A stretch of 32,878 nucleotides of DNA from Acidimicrobiaceae bacterium (GCA_002698945.1 NZZV01000001.1:1-32878), one strand, 5' to 3'. Counted from the first letter of the stretch, positions 1-9,043 are shown. A program made the numbers and translations. Notes: a model not told the origin generated them from the letters alone.

Positions 1-613
1 CCGACGCTGCGACGACCTGCACGGCCGGCCGCCGGTCGGTGCCGCGGAGCAGCACGACGAGGGTGAGGAACCCGAGCGCGGCGAGCAGCACGACGAGCTG
101 ACCGAGATCGTCGGGACGGGCCTGAGCAGGCTCGCTGGCGCGGCGAATCAGATTGTGGACGGCCTCGGCGCCGAACACGGCAGGCAGCGCAGCCCGTCCC
201 GACACCGCACGCCACCCGGACCGCTCCGCGGCCCAGCCACCCGCCGTACCGAACACCGATCCGGCCACGACTCCCGCCACCAGCCACACCGACGCGGTCG
301 ACGATGTCAGGTTGGCGTGGCTCGCGTCACGGACGAGCACATCGGCGAGGGAGTACGCCTCGACCCCGACCACCAGCACGATCACGGCGCCGATCGCCGC
401 GGCGGGCCGTTCCCGCACCCACCTGCCGTACGCGAACGCCGCCGCGGCCCAGACCGCAGGAGAGTTGAAGAGGTGGGCCCACGGATACGGGGCGACGACC
501 TGTCCCCACAGGTCGAGTGGGCCGAGTGCGAGACCGGCACCGAGGGCCACCAGCCACCACGAACGCCGCGCCGGACTCCCGATCGTCACCATCGAGGCGC
601 CCGCAGACATCAT
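1..613 (-). CDS. DUF6518-like multi-pass membrane protein (3' end outside window)
   Basis: Reading leftward from about 613, an open frame runs without a stop to the first base of the window, giving about 204 residues of a partial protein. It has about five hydrophobic spans: near the N-terminus (SWWLVALGAGLALG), then AVWAAAAFAYG, AAIGAVIVLVVGVEAYSLA, SVWLVAGVVAGSVFGTAGGW, and LVVLLAALGFLTLVVLL near the window edge. The order of features (short N-terminal helix, L-W-G turn, conserved GSVFGTAGGW-like segment, then AVFGAEAVHN) resembles the actinobacterial DUF6518 family, recalled from memory. Candidate ATG starts lie at 613, 610 and 592; an in-frame stop at 622-620 limits the N-terminus. The function is unknown. 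It is divergent from the acetyltransferase at 742, with about 130 bp between them. Confidence 0.7.
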   Translation of the reverse strand, partial: MMSAGASMVTIGSPARRSWWLVALGAGLALGPLDLWGQVVAPYPWAHLFNSPAVWAAAAFAYGRWVRERPAAAIGAVIVLVVGVEAYSLADVLVRDASHANLTSSTASVWLVAGVVAGSVFGTAGGWAAERSGWRAVSGRAALPAVFGAEAVHNLIRRASEPAQARPDDLGQLVVLLAALGFLTLVVLLRGTDRRPAVQVVAAS

Positions 614-741
614 CACATGCTACGGGGACCCGACCCGGTGCAGGTGGGGGCCCCACGCGTTCGACCGCTCGGGCCGCGTCGCCGCGTCGTGAAGGGCGCT
701 GCGGGTGTCATCGGTGATGCGAGGGCGTGTCAGGCTGGTGC

Positions 742-1311
742 ATGACCGAACCGAGGGTGTTCCTCACCACCGGCCGGCTCGTACTGCGACGGTTCACGCT
801 CGACGACACCGACGATCTGCTCGCGCTCGACAGCGACCCTCTGGTGCGTCGATTCGTGGAGGACGGCGAGCCCGTGACGCGCGCCAACGCGGTCGAGATG
901 ATCGAGCACTGGCTGAAGTACCACGAACGGTCCGACCTGTTCGGTTTCTGGGCGGCGATCGAGCGGACGACCGGACGCTTCCTCGGATGGTTCCACTTTC
1001 GCCCCGGCGACGGTCACGGCGACGACGAACCCGAGCTTGGATACCGCTTGATCGCATCGGCGTGGGGCAAGGGGCTGGCGACCGAGGGCTCGGTCGCGTT
1101 GATCGACCACGGCTTCTCGACGGGGCGGATCCGGCGAGTGGTGGCCGAGACGATGGCGGTCAACGTGGGTTCGCGCCGTGTGATGGAGAAGGCCGGCATG
1201 CGCCTCGTGCGCACCTTCCATGCCGACTGGCCGGTCCGCATCCCCGGCGACGAGGAGGGCGACGTCGAGTACGCGATCACCTTCGACGAATGGAAGGCCG
1301 CCCGAGGCTGA
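742..1311 (+). CDS. GNAT N-acetyltransferase, RimJ/RimL type
   Basis: A 189-residue protein with the layout of a RimJ/RimL-like GNAT acetyltransferase, which transfers an acetyl group from acetyl-CoA to an amine such as a protein N-terminus. The N-terminus TTGRLVLRRFTLDD is the family's first strand. The segment ELGYRLIASAWGKGLATEG is motif A, with the GxGxA-like pyrophosphate-binding loop, and NVGSRRVMEKAGM is motif B. I chose the ATG at 742 (MTEPRV) over an upstream GTG at 727 because homology begins directly after it. No strong ribosome binding site is visible. The substrate cannot be predicted. It lies outside the island and has no functional link to it. Confidence 0.88.
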   Translation: MTEPRVFLTTGRLVLRRFTLDDTDDLLALDSDPLVRRFVEDGEPVTRANAVEMIEHWLKYHERSDLFGFWAAIERTTGRFLGWFHFRPGDGHGDDEPELGYRLIASAWGKGLATEGSVALIDHGFSTGRIRRVVAETMAVNVGSRRVMEKAGMRLVRTFHADWPVRIPGDEEGDVEYAITFDEWKAARG

Positions 1312-1370
1312 CGCCGCCAGCTGCAAGGCGCGGATGCCCGAGGCTCGAGAAGTCCGACCGCGTCGTGGAC

Positions 1371-1390
1371 CGCAGCATCGTGATGCCGCG
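1371..1390. terminator. hairpin between convergent genes
   Basis: CGC-a-GCATC-gt-GATGC-c-GCG forms an almost perfect stem in the gap between the acetyltransferase stop at 1311 and the stop of the leftward FtsK-type remnant at 1473. Its position between convergent ends fits a bidirectional terminator. There is no T-run, which is common in high-GC actinobacteria. Confidence 0.4.
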
Positions 1391-1472
1391 GGTGCGGCCT
1401 TCCCCGTTCCGGTCGGCGGCGAACCACGCAGGCCGCCGACCTGCGCCCGGGGATCCACGGACGTCCGGTGGA

Positions 1473-2440
1473 TCAGGTCGCTTCGGTGCCCGCGACCTGC
1501 ACCACGACTGGCTCGCCATCGGTGATCAGCACGCCGCGACCCGGGACCGACTTGAGCCCGGGGCGAACCGGAGAACGGATCCCGGTCAGCGATTGGAAGT
1601 CGGCGACATCGGGCTGCAGCACCAGTTGGCGCCGCGACTGCTTGAGGCGTCCGGCGAGGGTGTGGAAGCCCGACACCATCGCCCGGGATTCGCACGACGC
1701 CACGAGGTGCAGGTGCTCCGTCGCCTCGAGGTCGGCCCACGGCACCGAGTGGTGGTCGAGCACGTCGAACCCGTCGATCACCACGACGACCGGACGCGCC
1801 GGGACGCCCAGCGAGTCGATGGTCACCAGCCGGTTGATCAGGTCGACATGGTTCGCCGGTCGGCCGATCGACGCCTCCTTGACGGGAAGACCGCCGAGCG
1901 GGCTCGACGGCGGACCGATCACGTACACGTCGTGGTCGTCGATCAGTTGGGTCACGATCGTGCGCAACGCCGTCGACCGGCCGGAGCGTGGCGGTCCGGC
2001 GATCACCACGTCGGAGTGCTCGAACTCGAGCTCGACCGGGTCGAGCGTCACGTCGGCGACACCCACCACGACACGTCGAGGGCCAGCGGCGGCAGGCAGG
2101 CCGCCGAGATCGACGACGGCGGGGAACGGGCGGCTCGCCAGCACCGGTACCGACGGCGGGTCGAGTTGGGCGGCGAGGCGACTCATGAACTCGGCCTGCG
2201 CCCGTGCCGTCGGGTCGGCGGTCACCGAGGCGACCTGCACCGTCGTCGCGCCCTGCAGCAGTCCGCGACCCGGCGTGAGGTCGAGCTGCCGCGCCCGATC
2301 GCCCGGGATGCCGTGGTCGGCGTAACCGTTCTCGTCGTTCTGTCGCAGGATGAGCCGGTTGAGCACAGCACTCTGGATCGGTGACGGGACCGTGTTGCGA
2401 CGGTCGGCGGTGATCACGGCGTGGCGTGGTTCAACTCCAC
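1473..2440 (-). pseudogene. FtsK/SpoIIIE-type ATPase, C-terminal remnant
   Basis: The reading frame encodes the last one or two ATPase modules of an FtsK/SpoIIIE-family protein resembling type VII secretion EccC or FHA-FtsK proteins. It begins abruptly inside a domain (HAVITADRRNTVP, then LILRQNDENGYADHG). A degenerate Walker A follows (VVIAGPPRSGRSTALRT), then a Walker B-like PVVVVIDGFDVLDH, and a normal-looking C-terminus with PGRGVLITDGEPVVVQVA. Full-length relatives are several times longer and carry upstream ATPase domains, which are missing. The open frame extends a further 30 or so codons upstream to 2522, but that part looks unrelated and runs towards the insertion-sequence-like repeats at 2539. 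I infer the gene was cut by an insertion or rearrangement near 2425-2520. The fragment is probably non-functional. Confidence 0.7.
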
Positions 2441-2538
2441 CAACACGACAGCGGCCTCCTCCGAGATCAGTGGACGAAATATCCACATCGAAGAAGGTGA
2501 CCACCGCCACCACAAGCAGCAACGAGTGTCAGCCACCT

Positions 2539-2630
2539 ACCGGGGCCACTGTCGCCCAGGAACCGGGGCCGCGTCCCGAAACCGTCAACCAGCAACCGGG
2601 GCCACGATGTCCACTATGAACCGGGTCCGC
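2539..2630. repeat. four short ACCGGGGCCAC-type direct repeats, possible IS end
   Basis: ACCGGGGCCAC occurs at 2539-2549 and 2595-2605, with close variants at 2562-2572 (ACCGGGGCCGC) and 2620-2630 (ACCGGGTCCGC). Irregularly spaced multiple short repeats like these are typical of the terminal regions of IS21-family elements, where the transposase binds. No transposase gene is present, so this would be a solitary end or relic. It sits between the broken FtsK gene and the island border. The IS assignment is inference. Confidence 0.4.
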
Positions 2631-2641
2631 ACACGACGCCG

Positions 2642-2660
2642 TGGTACATATTTGGTACAT
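2642..2660 (+). repeat. paired TGGTACAT direct repeats (arm-type integrase site candidate), left copy
   Basis: TGGTACATATTTGGTACAT contains two TGGTACAT units starting 11 bp apart, one helical turn. The same 19 bp occurs at 29617-29635, and both copies lie just outside the tRNA-fragment repeats (74 bp to the left of the first, 108 bp to the right of the second). Short direct repeats at about this distance from a tRNA core site are typical of arm-type binding sites of tyrosine integrases. Confidence 0.5.
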
Positions 2661-2694
2661 GGCGGGCCGAAATCGGGCCTCGCCGGAGAACGCA

Positions 2695-2727
2695 GAAGGC
2701 CTGGCCACCATTGGTGACCAGGCCTTC
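2695..2727 (-). terminator. 33-nt palindrome downstream of the left tRNA fragment
   Basis: GAAGGCCTGG pairs with CCAGGCCTTC, and an inner CACCA/TGGTG extends the stem, giving a near-perfect palindrome. It starts 7 bp beyond the 3' end of the tRNA fragment at 2734-2778 and, read on the minus strand, would be the terminator of that tRNA gene. A different hairpin occupies the equivalent position at the other repeat (29410-29447). Confidence 0.6.
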
Positions 2728-2733
2728 CATCGA

Positions 2734-2778
2734 GTGGCGGGGGCAGGATTTGAACCTGCGACCTTCGGGTTATGAGAA
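2734..2778 (-). repeat. left att-like repeat: 3' part of a tRNA gene, anticodon CAT
   Basis: On the minus strand this reads anticodon loop CTCATAA, variable region, T-arm (GCAGG, TTCAAAT, CCTGC), acceptor strand CCCCGCC and discriminator A. The 45 bp are identical to 29464-29508 and diverge immediately outside. The sequence 5' of the anticodon loop does not form the D-arm or the 5' acceptor strand, so this is not a functional tRNA. With anticodon CAT it derives from a tRNA-Met gene (or tRNA-Ile2, whose gene also reads CAT). Confidence 0.85.
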
Positions 2779-2897
2779 CCGAGCCTGAGGTCCGCTCACG
2801 TCTGCGCTCATTGGCATCAGTCCTGGTCAGACGGCCAGAACTGCTGATGTGCGCTTGGCTTCGTCCGCTCCCACCGGCGCCTGTAGGTGCCGGTCGC

Positions 2898-2915
2898 GTT
2901 GTACGTCCGTTGTAC
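2898..2915 (+). repeat. paired GTTGTAC direct repeats inside the left island end
   Basis: GTTGTAC occurs at 2898-2904 and 2909-2915, again 11 bp apart, about 120 bp inside the left tRNA-fragment repeat. The same heptamer occurs inside the right end as an inverted pair at 29372-29392. An adjacent hairpin (ACCGGC at 2873-2878 with GCCGGT at 2889-2894) lies just to the left. These are candidate recombinase arm sites of the island itself. About 217 bp between the repeat and the hypE stop hold no gene. Confidence 0.4.
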
Positions 2916-2929
2916 GGGCTGGACCTTCG

Positions 2930-2945
2930 CCTCCTCTCAAGGAGG
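2930..2945 (-). terminator. hairpin downstream of hypE
   Basis: CCTCCT-ctca-AGGAGG forms a six-pair stem with a four-base loop, about 50 bp beyond the hypE stop codon in the direction of transcription. It is the only obvious candidate terminator for the leftward hydrogenase operon. There is no T-tract. Confidence 0.4.
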
Positions 2946-2995
2946 GGCGGGTTCCGATGCCCCCTCGGCGACCGGATCCGCCGACGGCCGCGCCG

Positions 2996-4072
2996 TCAGC
3001 AGATCCGAGGGAGCTGTTCGCCGAGTGGGAGGTCGACGACTCGGCTGGCTCCGAGTCGAGTCCTCGCCACGACGACACCGGGATGATCGGCGACGACCCG
3101 GCCGATCACGCGGGCACCGCGACCATGCTCGTGATCGTGCATGGCGGCGACAACGGCGTCGACACCTTCAGGTGGGACGAATGCGACCAGTTTGCCCTCG
3201 TTGGCGACGTTCATCGGGTCGAGCCCGAGGAATGAGCAGGCGGCAGCGACCTCAGGCGGCACCGGGATCGCCGCCTCGTCGTACTCGACGCCCACGGCGG
3301 CCGACGAGGCGATCTCGCACAGGCTCGCCGCGACGCCGCCGCGGGTCGGGTCGCGCAACACGTGCAGGTCGCGGTGGGCGTCGAGCATGGCGCCGACGAG
3401 GCCGTGGAGCGGAGCGGAGTCCGACTCGATCTGCGTGCCGAACTCGAGACCCTCGCGTTGTGACATCACGGCGACGCCGTGCAACCCGATCGGGCCGGAG
3501 ACGACGAGCACGTCACCCGGCGTCGCCCGCGACGGCCGGATGTCGACCCCGTCGGGGACCACACCGACGCCGGCCGTGTTCACGTAGACCCCATCGGCCA
3601 GCCGGGCGTCGACGACCTTGGTGTCCCCCGTGACGATCGGCACCCCAGCCGCACGCGCGGCATCCCCCATCCGGTCGGCGATCCGGCCGAGTGTCGCCAG
3701 CTCCAGCCCCTCTTCGATGATGAACCCGCAGCTCAAGGCGATCGGCTGAGCGCCGCTCATCGACACGTCATTGATCGTGCCGTGGACAGCGAGCTCACCG
3801 ATGCTGCCGCCGGGGAAGAACAGCGGGCGGACGACGTACGAGTCGGTGGAGAACGCCAATCGGCCCGCACCGCCATCCAGGGCCAGGGTCGCCGCGTCGT
3901 GCAGCTCGCCGAGCGCAGCCCCCGATGTTGCGAAGGCGGGACGGAAGAGATGCTCGACGAGTTCACCCGACAGCCGGCCGCCGCCGCCGTGGCCGATCAC
4001 GACGCGGTCGTGGCCTCGCAGTGGGAGCGGACACGACCAGTTCTCGAAGTCGGGAGGGTCGGACTCAGCCAA
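2996..4072 (-). CDS. hypE: HypE, carbamoyl dehydratase for the hydrogenase CN ligands
   Basis: HypE receives a carbamoyl group from HypF on its C-terminal cysteine and dehydrates it with ATP to a thiocyanate, the source of the cyanide ligands of the NiFe site. The protein has 358 residues. It shows the glycine-rich N-terminal element [17 protein letters not shown], the PurM-like ATP-binding segments ([36 protein letters not shown]) and ends in PRIC, so the essential terminal cysteine is present. Family proteins are usually about 330-360 residues. The best start is a TTG at 4072, giving [17 protein letters not shown] and an 8-bp overlap with the hypD stop; there is no in-frame ATG until deep in the gene. 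It is the last gene of the leftward operon. Confidence 0.93.
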   Translation of the reverse strand: MAESDPPDFENWSCPLPLRGHDRVVIGHGGGGRLSGELVEHLFRPAFATSGAALGELHDAATLALDGGAGRLAFSTDSYVVRPLFFPGGSIGELAVHGTINDVSMSGAQPIALSCGFIIEEGLELATLGRIADRMGDAARAAGVPIVTGDTKVVDARLADGVYVNTAGVGVVPDGVDIRPSRATPGDVLVVSGPIGLHGVAVMSQREGLEFGTQIESDSAPLHGLVGAMLDAHRDLHVLRDPTRGGVAASLCEIASSAAVGVEYDEAAIPVPPEVAAACSFLGLDPMNVANEGKLVAFVPPEGVDAVVAAMHDHEHGRGARVIGRVVADHPGVVVARTRLGASRVVDLPLGEQLPRIC

Positions 4073-5180
4073 CGCCGACCTCGACCGGCACCACGTCGAG
4101 ACGACGGTACTGGTAGTACGCCGCACAGGCGCCCTCGCTGGAGACCATCGTGGCCCCGAGCGGGGCGCGCGGGGTGCATTCCTTGCCGAACGCCTCGCAC
4201 TCGTGCGGCTTGATGAGTCCCTGCAGGACCTCGCCGCTGCGGCACAGCGACGACTCGGGGGCGTCGACGTCACTGACCCCGAACCGGAGCTCGGCGTCGA
4301 AGTCCGCGTATCGGTCGGAGAGGCGCCACCCGCTCGCCGGGATCTCGCCGATGCCGCGCCACTGCCGATCGCACACCTGGAACACGTCCTCGATCATCGC
4401 CTGGGCGGCGGCGTTGCCGGCCGAGGACACCACCCGTTCGTACGCGTTCTCGAGCCGCGCCTCGCCGGCCTCGAGCTGTGCCACGGCACGGCGTATCCCG
4501 TCGAGCACGTCGAGCGGCTCGAAGCCGGTGACCACGATCGGCACCTGGTAGGCGTCGACGAGCGGCCCGTACTGCCAGGTCCCCATCACCGAGCAGACGT
4601 GCCCGGCGGCGAGGAAGGCGTCGACCCGGCTCGTGGGCGAGCTGCAGAGAGCTTCGATCGCCGGCGGTACCAGGACGTGGCTGACGAGGACGGAGAAGTT
4701 CGTCAGACCACGCTGGTGGGCAAGGTGGACCGTCATCGCGTTGGGAGGCGCCGTCGTCTCGAACCCGATCGCGAAGAACACCACCTGCCGGTCGGGGTGC
4801 TCCTCCGCGAGACGCACCGCGTCGAGCGGCGAGTACACGACGCGGATGTCGCCGCCCTCGCTTCTGATCTGGAACAGGTCGTGCTGGCTGCCCGGGACGC
4901 GGAGCATGTCGCCGAACGAGCAGAAGATGACCTCGGGGAGAGCCGCGATCTCGAGTGCCTTGTCGATGACGCCGAGCGGGGTGACGCAGACCGGACATCC
5001 GGGGCCGTGGATCAACTCGATCGAGTCGGGCAGGAGCTGGTCGATGCCGTTGCGGATGATCGAGTGGGTCTGTCCGCCGCAGACCTCCATGATCGCCCAC
5101 TCCCGGGTGGCCAGCCGCTCGATCTCGTCGAACAGCCGTCGTGCCAGTTCGGGGTCGTTGAACTCGTCGAGAAACCTCAC
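4065..5180 (-). CDS. hypD: HypD, scaffold for Fe(CN)2CO assembly
   Basis: HypD is a [4Fe-4S] scaffold which, with HypC, holds iron while HypE delivers cyanide ligands. The 371-residue protein has the expected cysteine motifs: [10 protein letters not shown] near residue 33, [11 protein letters not shown] near 60, and the C-terminal cluster ligands in [20 protein letters not shown] and [19 protein letters not shown] is also conserved. The start is a GTG at 5180, preceded by GGAGG about seven bases upstream, and it overlaps the hypC stop by four bases (GTGA). The length matches the family. It is translationally coupled to hypC and hypE. Confidence 0.95.
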   Translation of the reverse strand: MRFLDEFNDPELARRLFDEIERLATREWAIMEVCGGQTHSIIRNGIDQLLPDSIELIHGPGCPVCVTPLGVIDKALEIAALPEVIFCSFGDMLRVPGSQHDLFQIRSEGGDIRVVYSPLDAVRLAEEHPDRQVVFFAIGFETTAPPNAMTVHLAHQRGLTNFSVLVSHVLVPPAIEALCSSPTSRVDAFLAAGHVCSVMGTWQYGPLVDAYQVPIVVTGFEPLDVLDGIRRAVAQLEAGEARLENAYERVVSSAGNAAAQAMIEDVFQVCDRQWRGIGEIPASGWRLSDRYADFDAELRFGVSDVDAPESSLCRSGEVLQGLIKPHECEAFGKECTPRAPLGATMVSSEGACAAYYQYRRLDVVPVEVGVG

Positions 5181-5473
5181 CGGACACCTCCTCTCGCGTC
5201 GGGGATCGGGCCACCGACGGTGCCCCCGGTCACGCCGAGCTCGTCGTCCAGCACGCCCAGCTCGCGGAACAACGCCAACGTCTCGAGTGCCGTGGCCTCG
5301 TCGACCTTGGAGATCGCGAAGCCGACGTGGACGATCGCGTAGTCGCCGACCTCGATATCGGGGAGGTATGCGAGGCAGATGTCCTTGCGGATGCCGTCGA
5401 AGTCGATCGTCGCCATCCGGGTGCCCCGCTCGTCGCGGGTCTCGACGATCTTGCCGGGTACGGCGAGACACAT
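5177..5473 (-). CDS. hypC: HypC, hydrogenase maturation chaperone
   Basis: HypC binds HypD and the immature large subunit and carries the Fe(CN)2CO unit. This 98-residue protein begins [11 protein letters not shown]; the N-terminal cysteine (exposed after methionine removal) is the known iron ligand. The body ([38 protein letters not shown]) is typical. The C-terminal 15 or so residues, rich in Gly and Pro, are variable in the family. The ribosome binding site AGGAGGT lies about eight bases upstream of the ATG, unusually strong for this operon. Only one base separates it from the hypF stop codon. Confidence 0.95.
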   Translation of the reverse strand: MCLAVPGKIVETRDERGTRMATIDFDGIRKDICLAYLPDIEVGDYAIVHVGFAISKVDEATALETLALFRELGVLDDELGVTGGTVGGPIPDARGGVR

Positions 5474-5474
5474 G

Positions 5475-7820
5475 TCAATCGACCTCCTGTCGGTCGGGTT
5501 CGGGTTGTCGGTCGGGTTCGGATGAGTGCGAATCTACGTCGGCACAGTGGGCCGCGATGTACGCCTGTCCGAGCGCCAACCCGCCGTCGTTGCACGGAAC
5601 CTGTCGGTGCGTCAGCACGGTGAAGTCGGCGCCGCTGAGACGCTGGGTGGCCCGGTCGGTGAGCAACGCGTTCTGGAAAACGCCGCCGCTCAGGACGACG
5701 GTCTCGATCCCCGTCGCCTCTCTGGAACGGCATGCGAGCGTGTGGATGAGCTCGACGACGGCGAGGTGCACGCCGCGCGCGATCGCTTCGATGGCGACGC
5801 CGTCGCGCAGATCACGAACCGTTGCGGCCACGAGCTCGGCGACCGAGCACGCGGTACCGGCGGCGGCGAACTCGTAGCGGGGCGCGGCCGCGTCGGTGGC
5901 GCCCATCGCGGCGACCTCGAGATCGATCGCCGCCTGGGCCTCGAAGCTGATCCGGTGGCGGAGCCCGAGCAGCGAGGCGATCGCGTCGAAGAACCGCCCC
6001 ATGCTCGACGTCGGCACGCAGCCGAAGCCAGACTCGAGCTGCCGGGCCACTACGCCGAGCTCGACGGCGTCGACCTGCGCGACCGGCGGAAGGTCGCCGG
6101 CCCACTCGACGCCTGCGGCGTGGAGATGGGCGAGCGCGACGCGGCACGGGTTCTGGATCGACGCGTCGCCGCCCGGCAGCGGGACGTATGCGAGGTGAGC
6201 TGCACGCTCGAAACCGTTCGCGTCGGCGTGGAGCACCTCACCGCCCCAGATCGCGCCGTCGGTGCCGTAGCCGGTGCCATCGAACGCGACTCCGATCACG
6301 GGGCGGTCGGGGGCGAGCCGGTGCTCCGCCATCACAGCGGCGACGTGGGCGTGGTGGTGTTGCACCTCGACGATGCGGTCGGGGTGGTGCGTGCGGCCCC
6401 ACCTCGACGTCGCGTATCCGGGGTGCGCGTCGACGGTAACGACCTCGGGTTCGACGGCGTACATCGTCGTGAACGAAGAGACCGTCGCCTCGAACGCGCC
6501 CAACGTCGCCAGATGCTCCATGTCGCCGACGTGCTGGCTCACCCAGGCATGGTCGCGCGATGCCACGCAGCACGTGTTCTTCAGTTCGCCGCCGACCGCC
6601 AGTACCGAGCGCCGGCCCCCGTCGATCGGCACGGGTACCGGCGCGTAACCGCGCGCCCTGCGGACCGGGAGCAGCTCGCCGGCGACCACCCGCACGACCG
6701 AGTCGTCGCACGGCACGTGGATCGGTCGATCGTGGTCGAGCATCATGTCGCACAGGTGGCCGAGTCGGGGGTCGACCTCGTCGTCGCGGTGGACGATCGG
6801 CTCGCCGCTCAGGTTGCCGCTGGTCATCACCAACGGCGGGAGCCCCGCGTCGAACAGGAGGTGATGGACGGGCGTATACGGCAGCATCACACCGACGAGC
6901 GGATTTCCGGGAGCGACGAGTGCGCTCAACCCGTTGTCGGGGCGTGCCTGGAGCAGCACGACAGGGCGGGCGGGAGAGGTGAGCTGCCGCTCCTCCTCGG
7001 CGTCGATCTCCGCGAGCCGCCGAGCCACGACGAGGTCGGAGACCATCAGCGCGAACGGTTTGTCGGGTCGGTGCTTGCGATCGCGGAGCCGCCGGACCGC
7101 TCGGTCGCTGGTGGCATCGCAGGCGAGGTGGAAGCCGCCGACCCCCTTGATCGCTACCGTCGCACCGGCGAAGAGCGCGGCGACGACGGCCTCGATCGGA
7201 TCGTCGACCGGACCGAGGGCCGGATCGGCAGCCGCCGACGGTGTCCGCACGTGCAGCGTCGGACCGCAGTCGTGGCACGCGATCGGCTGAGCGTGGTACC
7301 GCCGGTTCGAGGGGTCGCGATACTCGGCCGCGCAGTCGTCGCACATCTCGAACCCGGCCATCGTGGTGGCCGGACGGTCGTAGGGCAGGTCGCGGATGAT
7401 GGTGAACCGGGGGCCGCAGTTGGTGCAGGTGATGAACGGGTGGCGATGGCGGCGATCGGACGGGTCGAACAGCTCGGCGACGCAGTCGTCGCAGACCGCC
7501 GTGTCGGGCGGGACCAGGGTGCGTGCACCCATCGCACTGCGGCTCTCGACGATGTGGAACCCGGTCGACGGCGCCCGACCACCGGGTTGCCGCTCGACGG
7601 CGTCGATCATCGCAAGCGGTGGGGCGTCGTCGCGTAGCCGTCGGGCGAACTCGTCGAGCCGGTCCGGCGTGCCGGCAACGTCGATGAACACGCGCGTCGA
7701 GTCGTTGCCGACCTCGCCGTCGAGGCCGAGCTCGGTGGCGAGACGATGGACGAACGGGCGGAAGCCGACGCCCTGAACGATGCCGGTCACCACGATCCGC
7801 TCGGCGACGCGCGTGCTCAT
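5475..7820 (-). CDS. hypF: HypF, carbamoyltransferase
   Basis: HypF makes carbamoyl-adenylate from carbamoyl phosphate and ATP and transfers the carbamoyl group to HypE. The 781-residue protein has all modules in order. An acylphosphatase domain lies at the N-terminus (VTGIVQGVGFRPFVHRLA). Two zinc-finger motifs follow (CDDCVAELFDPSDRR with a later CTNC, then CDDCAAEYRDPSNRR with a later CHDC). Next come a YrdC-like domain (AIKGVGGFHLACDAT, RKHRPDKPFALMV) and a Kae1-like domain (VQHHHAHVAAVMAEH, GVAFDGTGYGTDGAIWGGE, VVLSGGVFQNALL). The ATG at 7820 overlaps the NHL-protein stop by four bases (ATGA). The C-terminal tail is short and charged, with an imperfect EPDRQ repeat. Confidence 0.96.
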   Translation of the reverse strand: MSTRVAERIVVTGIVQGVGFRPFVHRLATELGLDGEVGNDSTRVFIDVAGTPDRLDEFARRLRDDAPPLAMIDAVERQPGGRAPSTGFHIVESRSAMGARTLVPPDTAVCDDCVAELFDPSDRRHRHPFITCTNCGPRFTIIRDLPYDRPATTMAGFEMCDDCAAEYRDPSNRRYHAQPIACHDCGPTLHVRTPSAAADPALGPVDDPIEAVVAALFAGATVAIKGVGGFHLACDATSDRAVRRLRDRKHRPDKPFALMVSDLVVARRLAEIDAEEERQLTSPARPVVLLQARPDNGLSALVAPGNPLVGVMLPYTPVHHLLFDAGLPPLVMTSGNLSGEPIVHRDDEVDPRLGHLCDMMLDHDRPIHVPCDDSVVRVVAGELLPVRRARGYAPVPVPIDGGRRSVLAVGGELKNTCCVASRDHAWVSQHVGDMEHLATLGAFEATVSSFTTMYAVEPEVVTVDAHPGYATSRWGRTHHPDRIVEVQHHHAHVAAVMAEHRLAPDRPVIGVAFDGTGYGTDGAIWGGEVLHADANGFERAAHLAYVPLPGGDASIQNPCRVALAHLHAAGVEWAGDLPPVAQVDAVELGVVARQLESGFGCVPTSSMGRFFDAIASLLGLRHRISFEAQAAIDLEVAAMGATDAAAPRYEFAAAGTACSVAELVAATVRDLRDGVAIEAIARGVHLAVVELIHTLACRSREATGIETVVLSGGVFQNALLTDRATQRLSGADFTVLTHRQVPCNDGGLALGQAYIAAHCADVDSHSSEPDRQPEPDRQEVD

Positions 7821-9043
7821 CCGAGCTCCCAGATCATCACCCGGTTGTTGCCGGAGTCGGCGATCGCGAGCCGGCCGCGGTGGAGGCACAGACCGTACGG
7901 CCAGCAGAGGCTGTCGTCCCCGACGGCGTCCCACCGGTTCTCACCATTGGTGCCGAAGTCGGGCTGGCCGAGCACCCGATCGGCACCGACGGTCCCGTCG
8001 GCCGGCGCGTGATCCCACACCAGCACCCGGTTGTTGGCGGTGTCGGCGACGGCCATCACCTCGCTCGAGGGATCGATCTCGATCGCGTACGGGAACCGCA
8101 GCGACGACGCCGTCTGGGCTTGGTACGGGAACTCACCGGCGGTCACGAAGTCGGGTTGACCGAACACGAGGTCGGCCCCGACGTCACCGCCGGGCATCGG
8201 CTCCCACCCCAGCAGGCGATGGTTGCCGGCGTCGGCGACCATGAACCGGGCATCGGTGCCGGCCACGTCGTGCGGCCACCGGAAGCTGGCCGGTCCGAGC
8301 TCGCCACGGTTCTCGTCCCTGCTGTGGCCGTCGGCTTGCCCGAGCACCACCGCAGGAGCCTGGCCCGGCTCGGGGATGCCGTCCCAGGCGAGCATCCGGC
8401 GGTTGCCGGTGTCGGCGACCCAACAGCGACCGGCGACCATAGCGACGCCGAACGGCCAGTAGAACCCAGTGGGACCGCACGGACCACCACGGTTCTCGTC
8501 GACCGCCGCCGGATCGGGCTGACCGATCACGTGGTCGGGGGCGAGGTCGCTCGTCTCGGGAACCGAGTCCCAGACGAGGAGTCGATGGTTCCAAGCGTCG
8601 GCGACGACGAGCCGGTCGTCGTGGACGATCACCCCGGTCGGCAGCCGCATGCCCCGCTCGGGCCCACGGCCGGCCGCCTGCGCTCCCTCGCTCGTCATGT
8701 CGGGTTGACCGAGGACCACGTCGGCGTCGCCGTGCGACGTGAGCCCGTCGACGTCGTGCCAGATCAGGACCCGATGGTTGCCGGTATCACAGACGACGAC
8801 GCGTCGGTCGTCCATCCAGACGCCCCGCGGGGCGTAGAGCTGCGACGGCGTCGGATCGGCGTCGGGCAGCATCAGCCCTCCGAGCGCGGGGGCCCCGAGC
8901 CACACGGCGGGGTGGGCTCCGCCGGTCAGGTCGACGTTGCCGGACGGACCGGGAGCACTCCAGCCCGTCGACGTGCGCGCGTGCAACGGGATCGTGACCG
9001 TCGCAGCGCGGCCGTCAGGCGCCGGCGGCACGGATCCAGACAT
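7817..9043 (-). CDS. NHL-repeat beta-propeller protein of the hydrogenase cluster
   Basis: A 408-residue protein made almost wholly of about six NHL-type repeats with the recurring core VADTGNHRVLVW, each followed by a VLGQPDF-like strand. This predicts a six-bladed beta-propeller. No signal peptide or membrane span is visible, so it is probably cytoplasmic. From memory, NHL proteins occur in actinobacterial-type hydrogenase clusters, where their role is not settled; a scaffold for assembly or electron-transfer partners is plausible but unproven. The ATG at 9043 (MSGSVPPAPDG) overlaps the preceding NifU-Rieske gene by 29 bp; a GTG four codons downstream is an alternative. The stop overlaps the hypF start, so the two are probably co-translated. 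Confidence 0.8.
   Translation of the reverse strand: MSGSVPPAPDGRAATVTIPLHARTSTGWSAPGPSGNVDLTGGAHPAVWLGAPALGGLMLPDADPTPSQLYAPRGVWMDDRRVVVCDTGNHRVLIWHDVDGLTSHGDADVVLGQPDMTSEGAQAAGRGPERGMRLPTGVIVHDDRLVVADAWNHRLLVWDSVPETSDLAPDHVIGQPDPAAVDENRGGPCGPTGFYWPFGVAMVAGRCWVADTGNRRMLAWDGIPEPGQAPAVVLGQADGHSRDENRGELGPASFRWPHDVAGTDARFMVADAGNHRLLGWEPMPGGDVGADLVFGQPDFVTAGEFPYQAQTASSLRFPYAIEIDPSSEVMAVADTANNRVLVWDHAPADGTVGADRVLGQPDFGTNGENRWDAVGDDSLCWPYGLCLHRGRLAIADSGNNRVMIWELG

Noticed and set aside
2539-2630. ACCGGGGCCAC repeats considered as a small CRISPR array
   Set aside because: Repeats are only 11 bp, imperfect and irregularly spaced at 23, 33 and 25 bp; no cas genes. An insertion-sequence end is a better fit.
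2734-2778. A functional tRNA-Met gene on the minus strand (also considered at 29464-29508)
   Set aside because: Only the part from the anticodon loop to the 3' end is present at either place. The 5' acceptor strand, D-arm and matching anticodon-stem strand are missing, so both are fragments.
2779-3235. Plus-strand open frames in and before the hypE 3' end as small genes
   Set aside because: Translations are Arg/Pro/Ser-rich without conserved features, and most overlap hypE in antisense.
5526-7637. A 703-codon plus-strand open frame opposite hypF
   Set aside because: Low-complexity Arg/Gly/Ala-rich translation on the antisense of a full-length, motif-complete hypF; typical of high-GC antisense frames.
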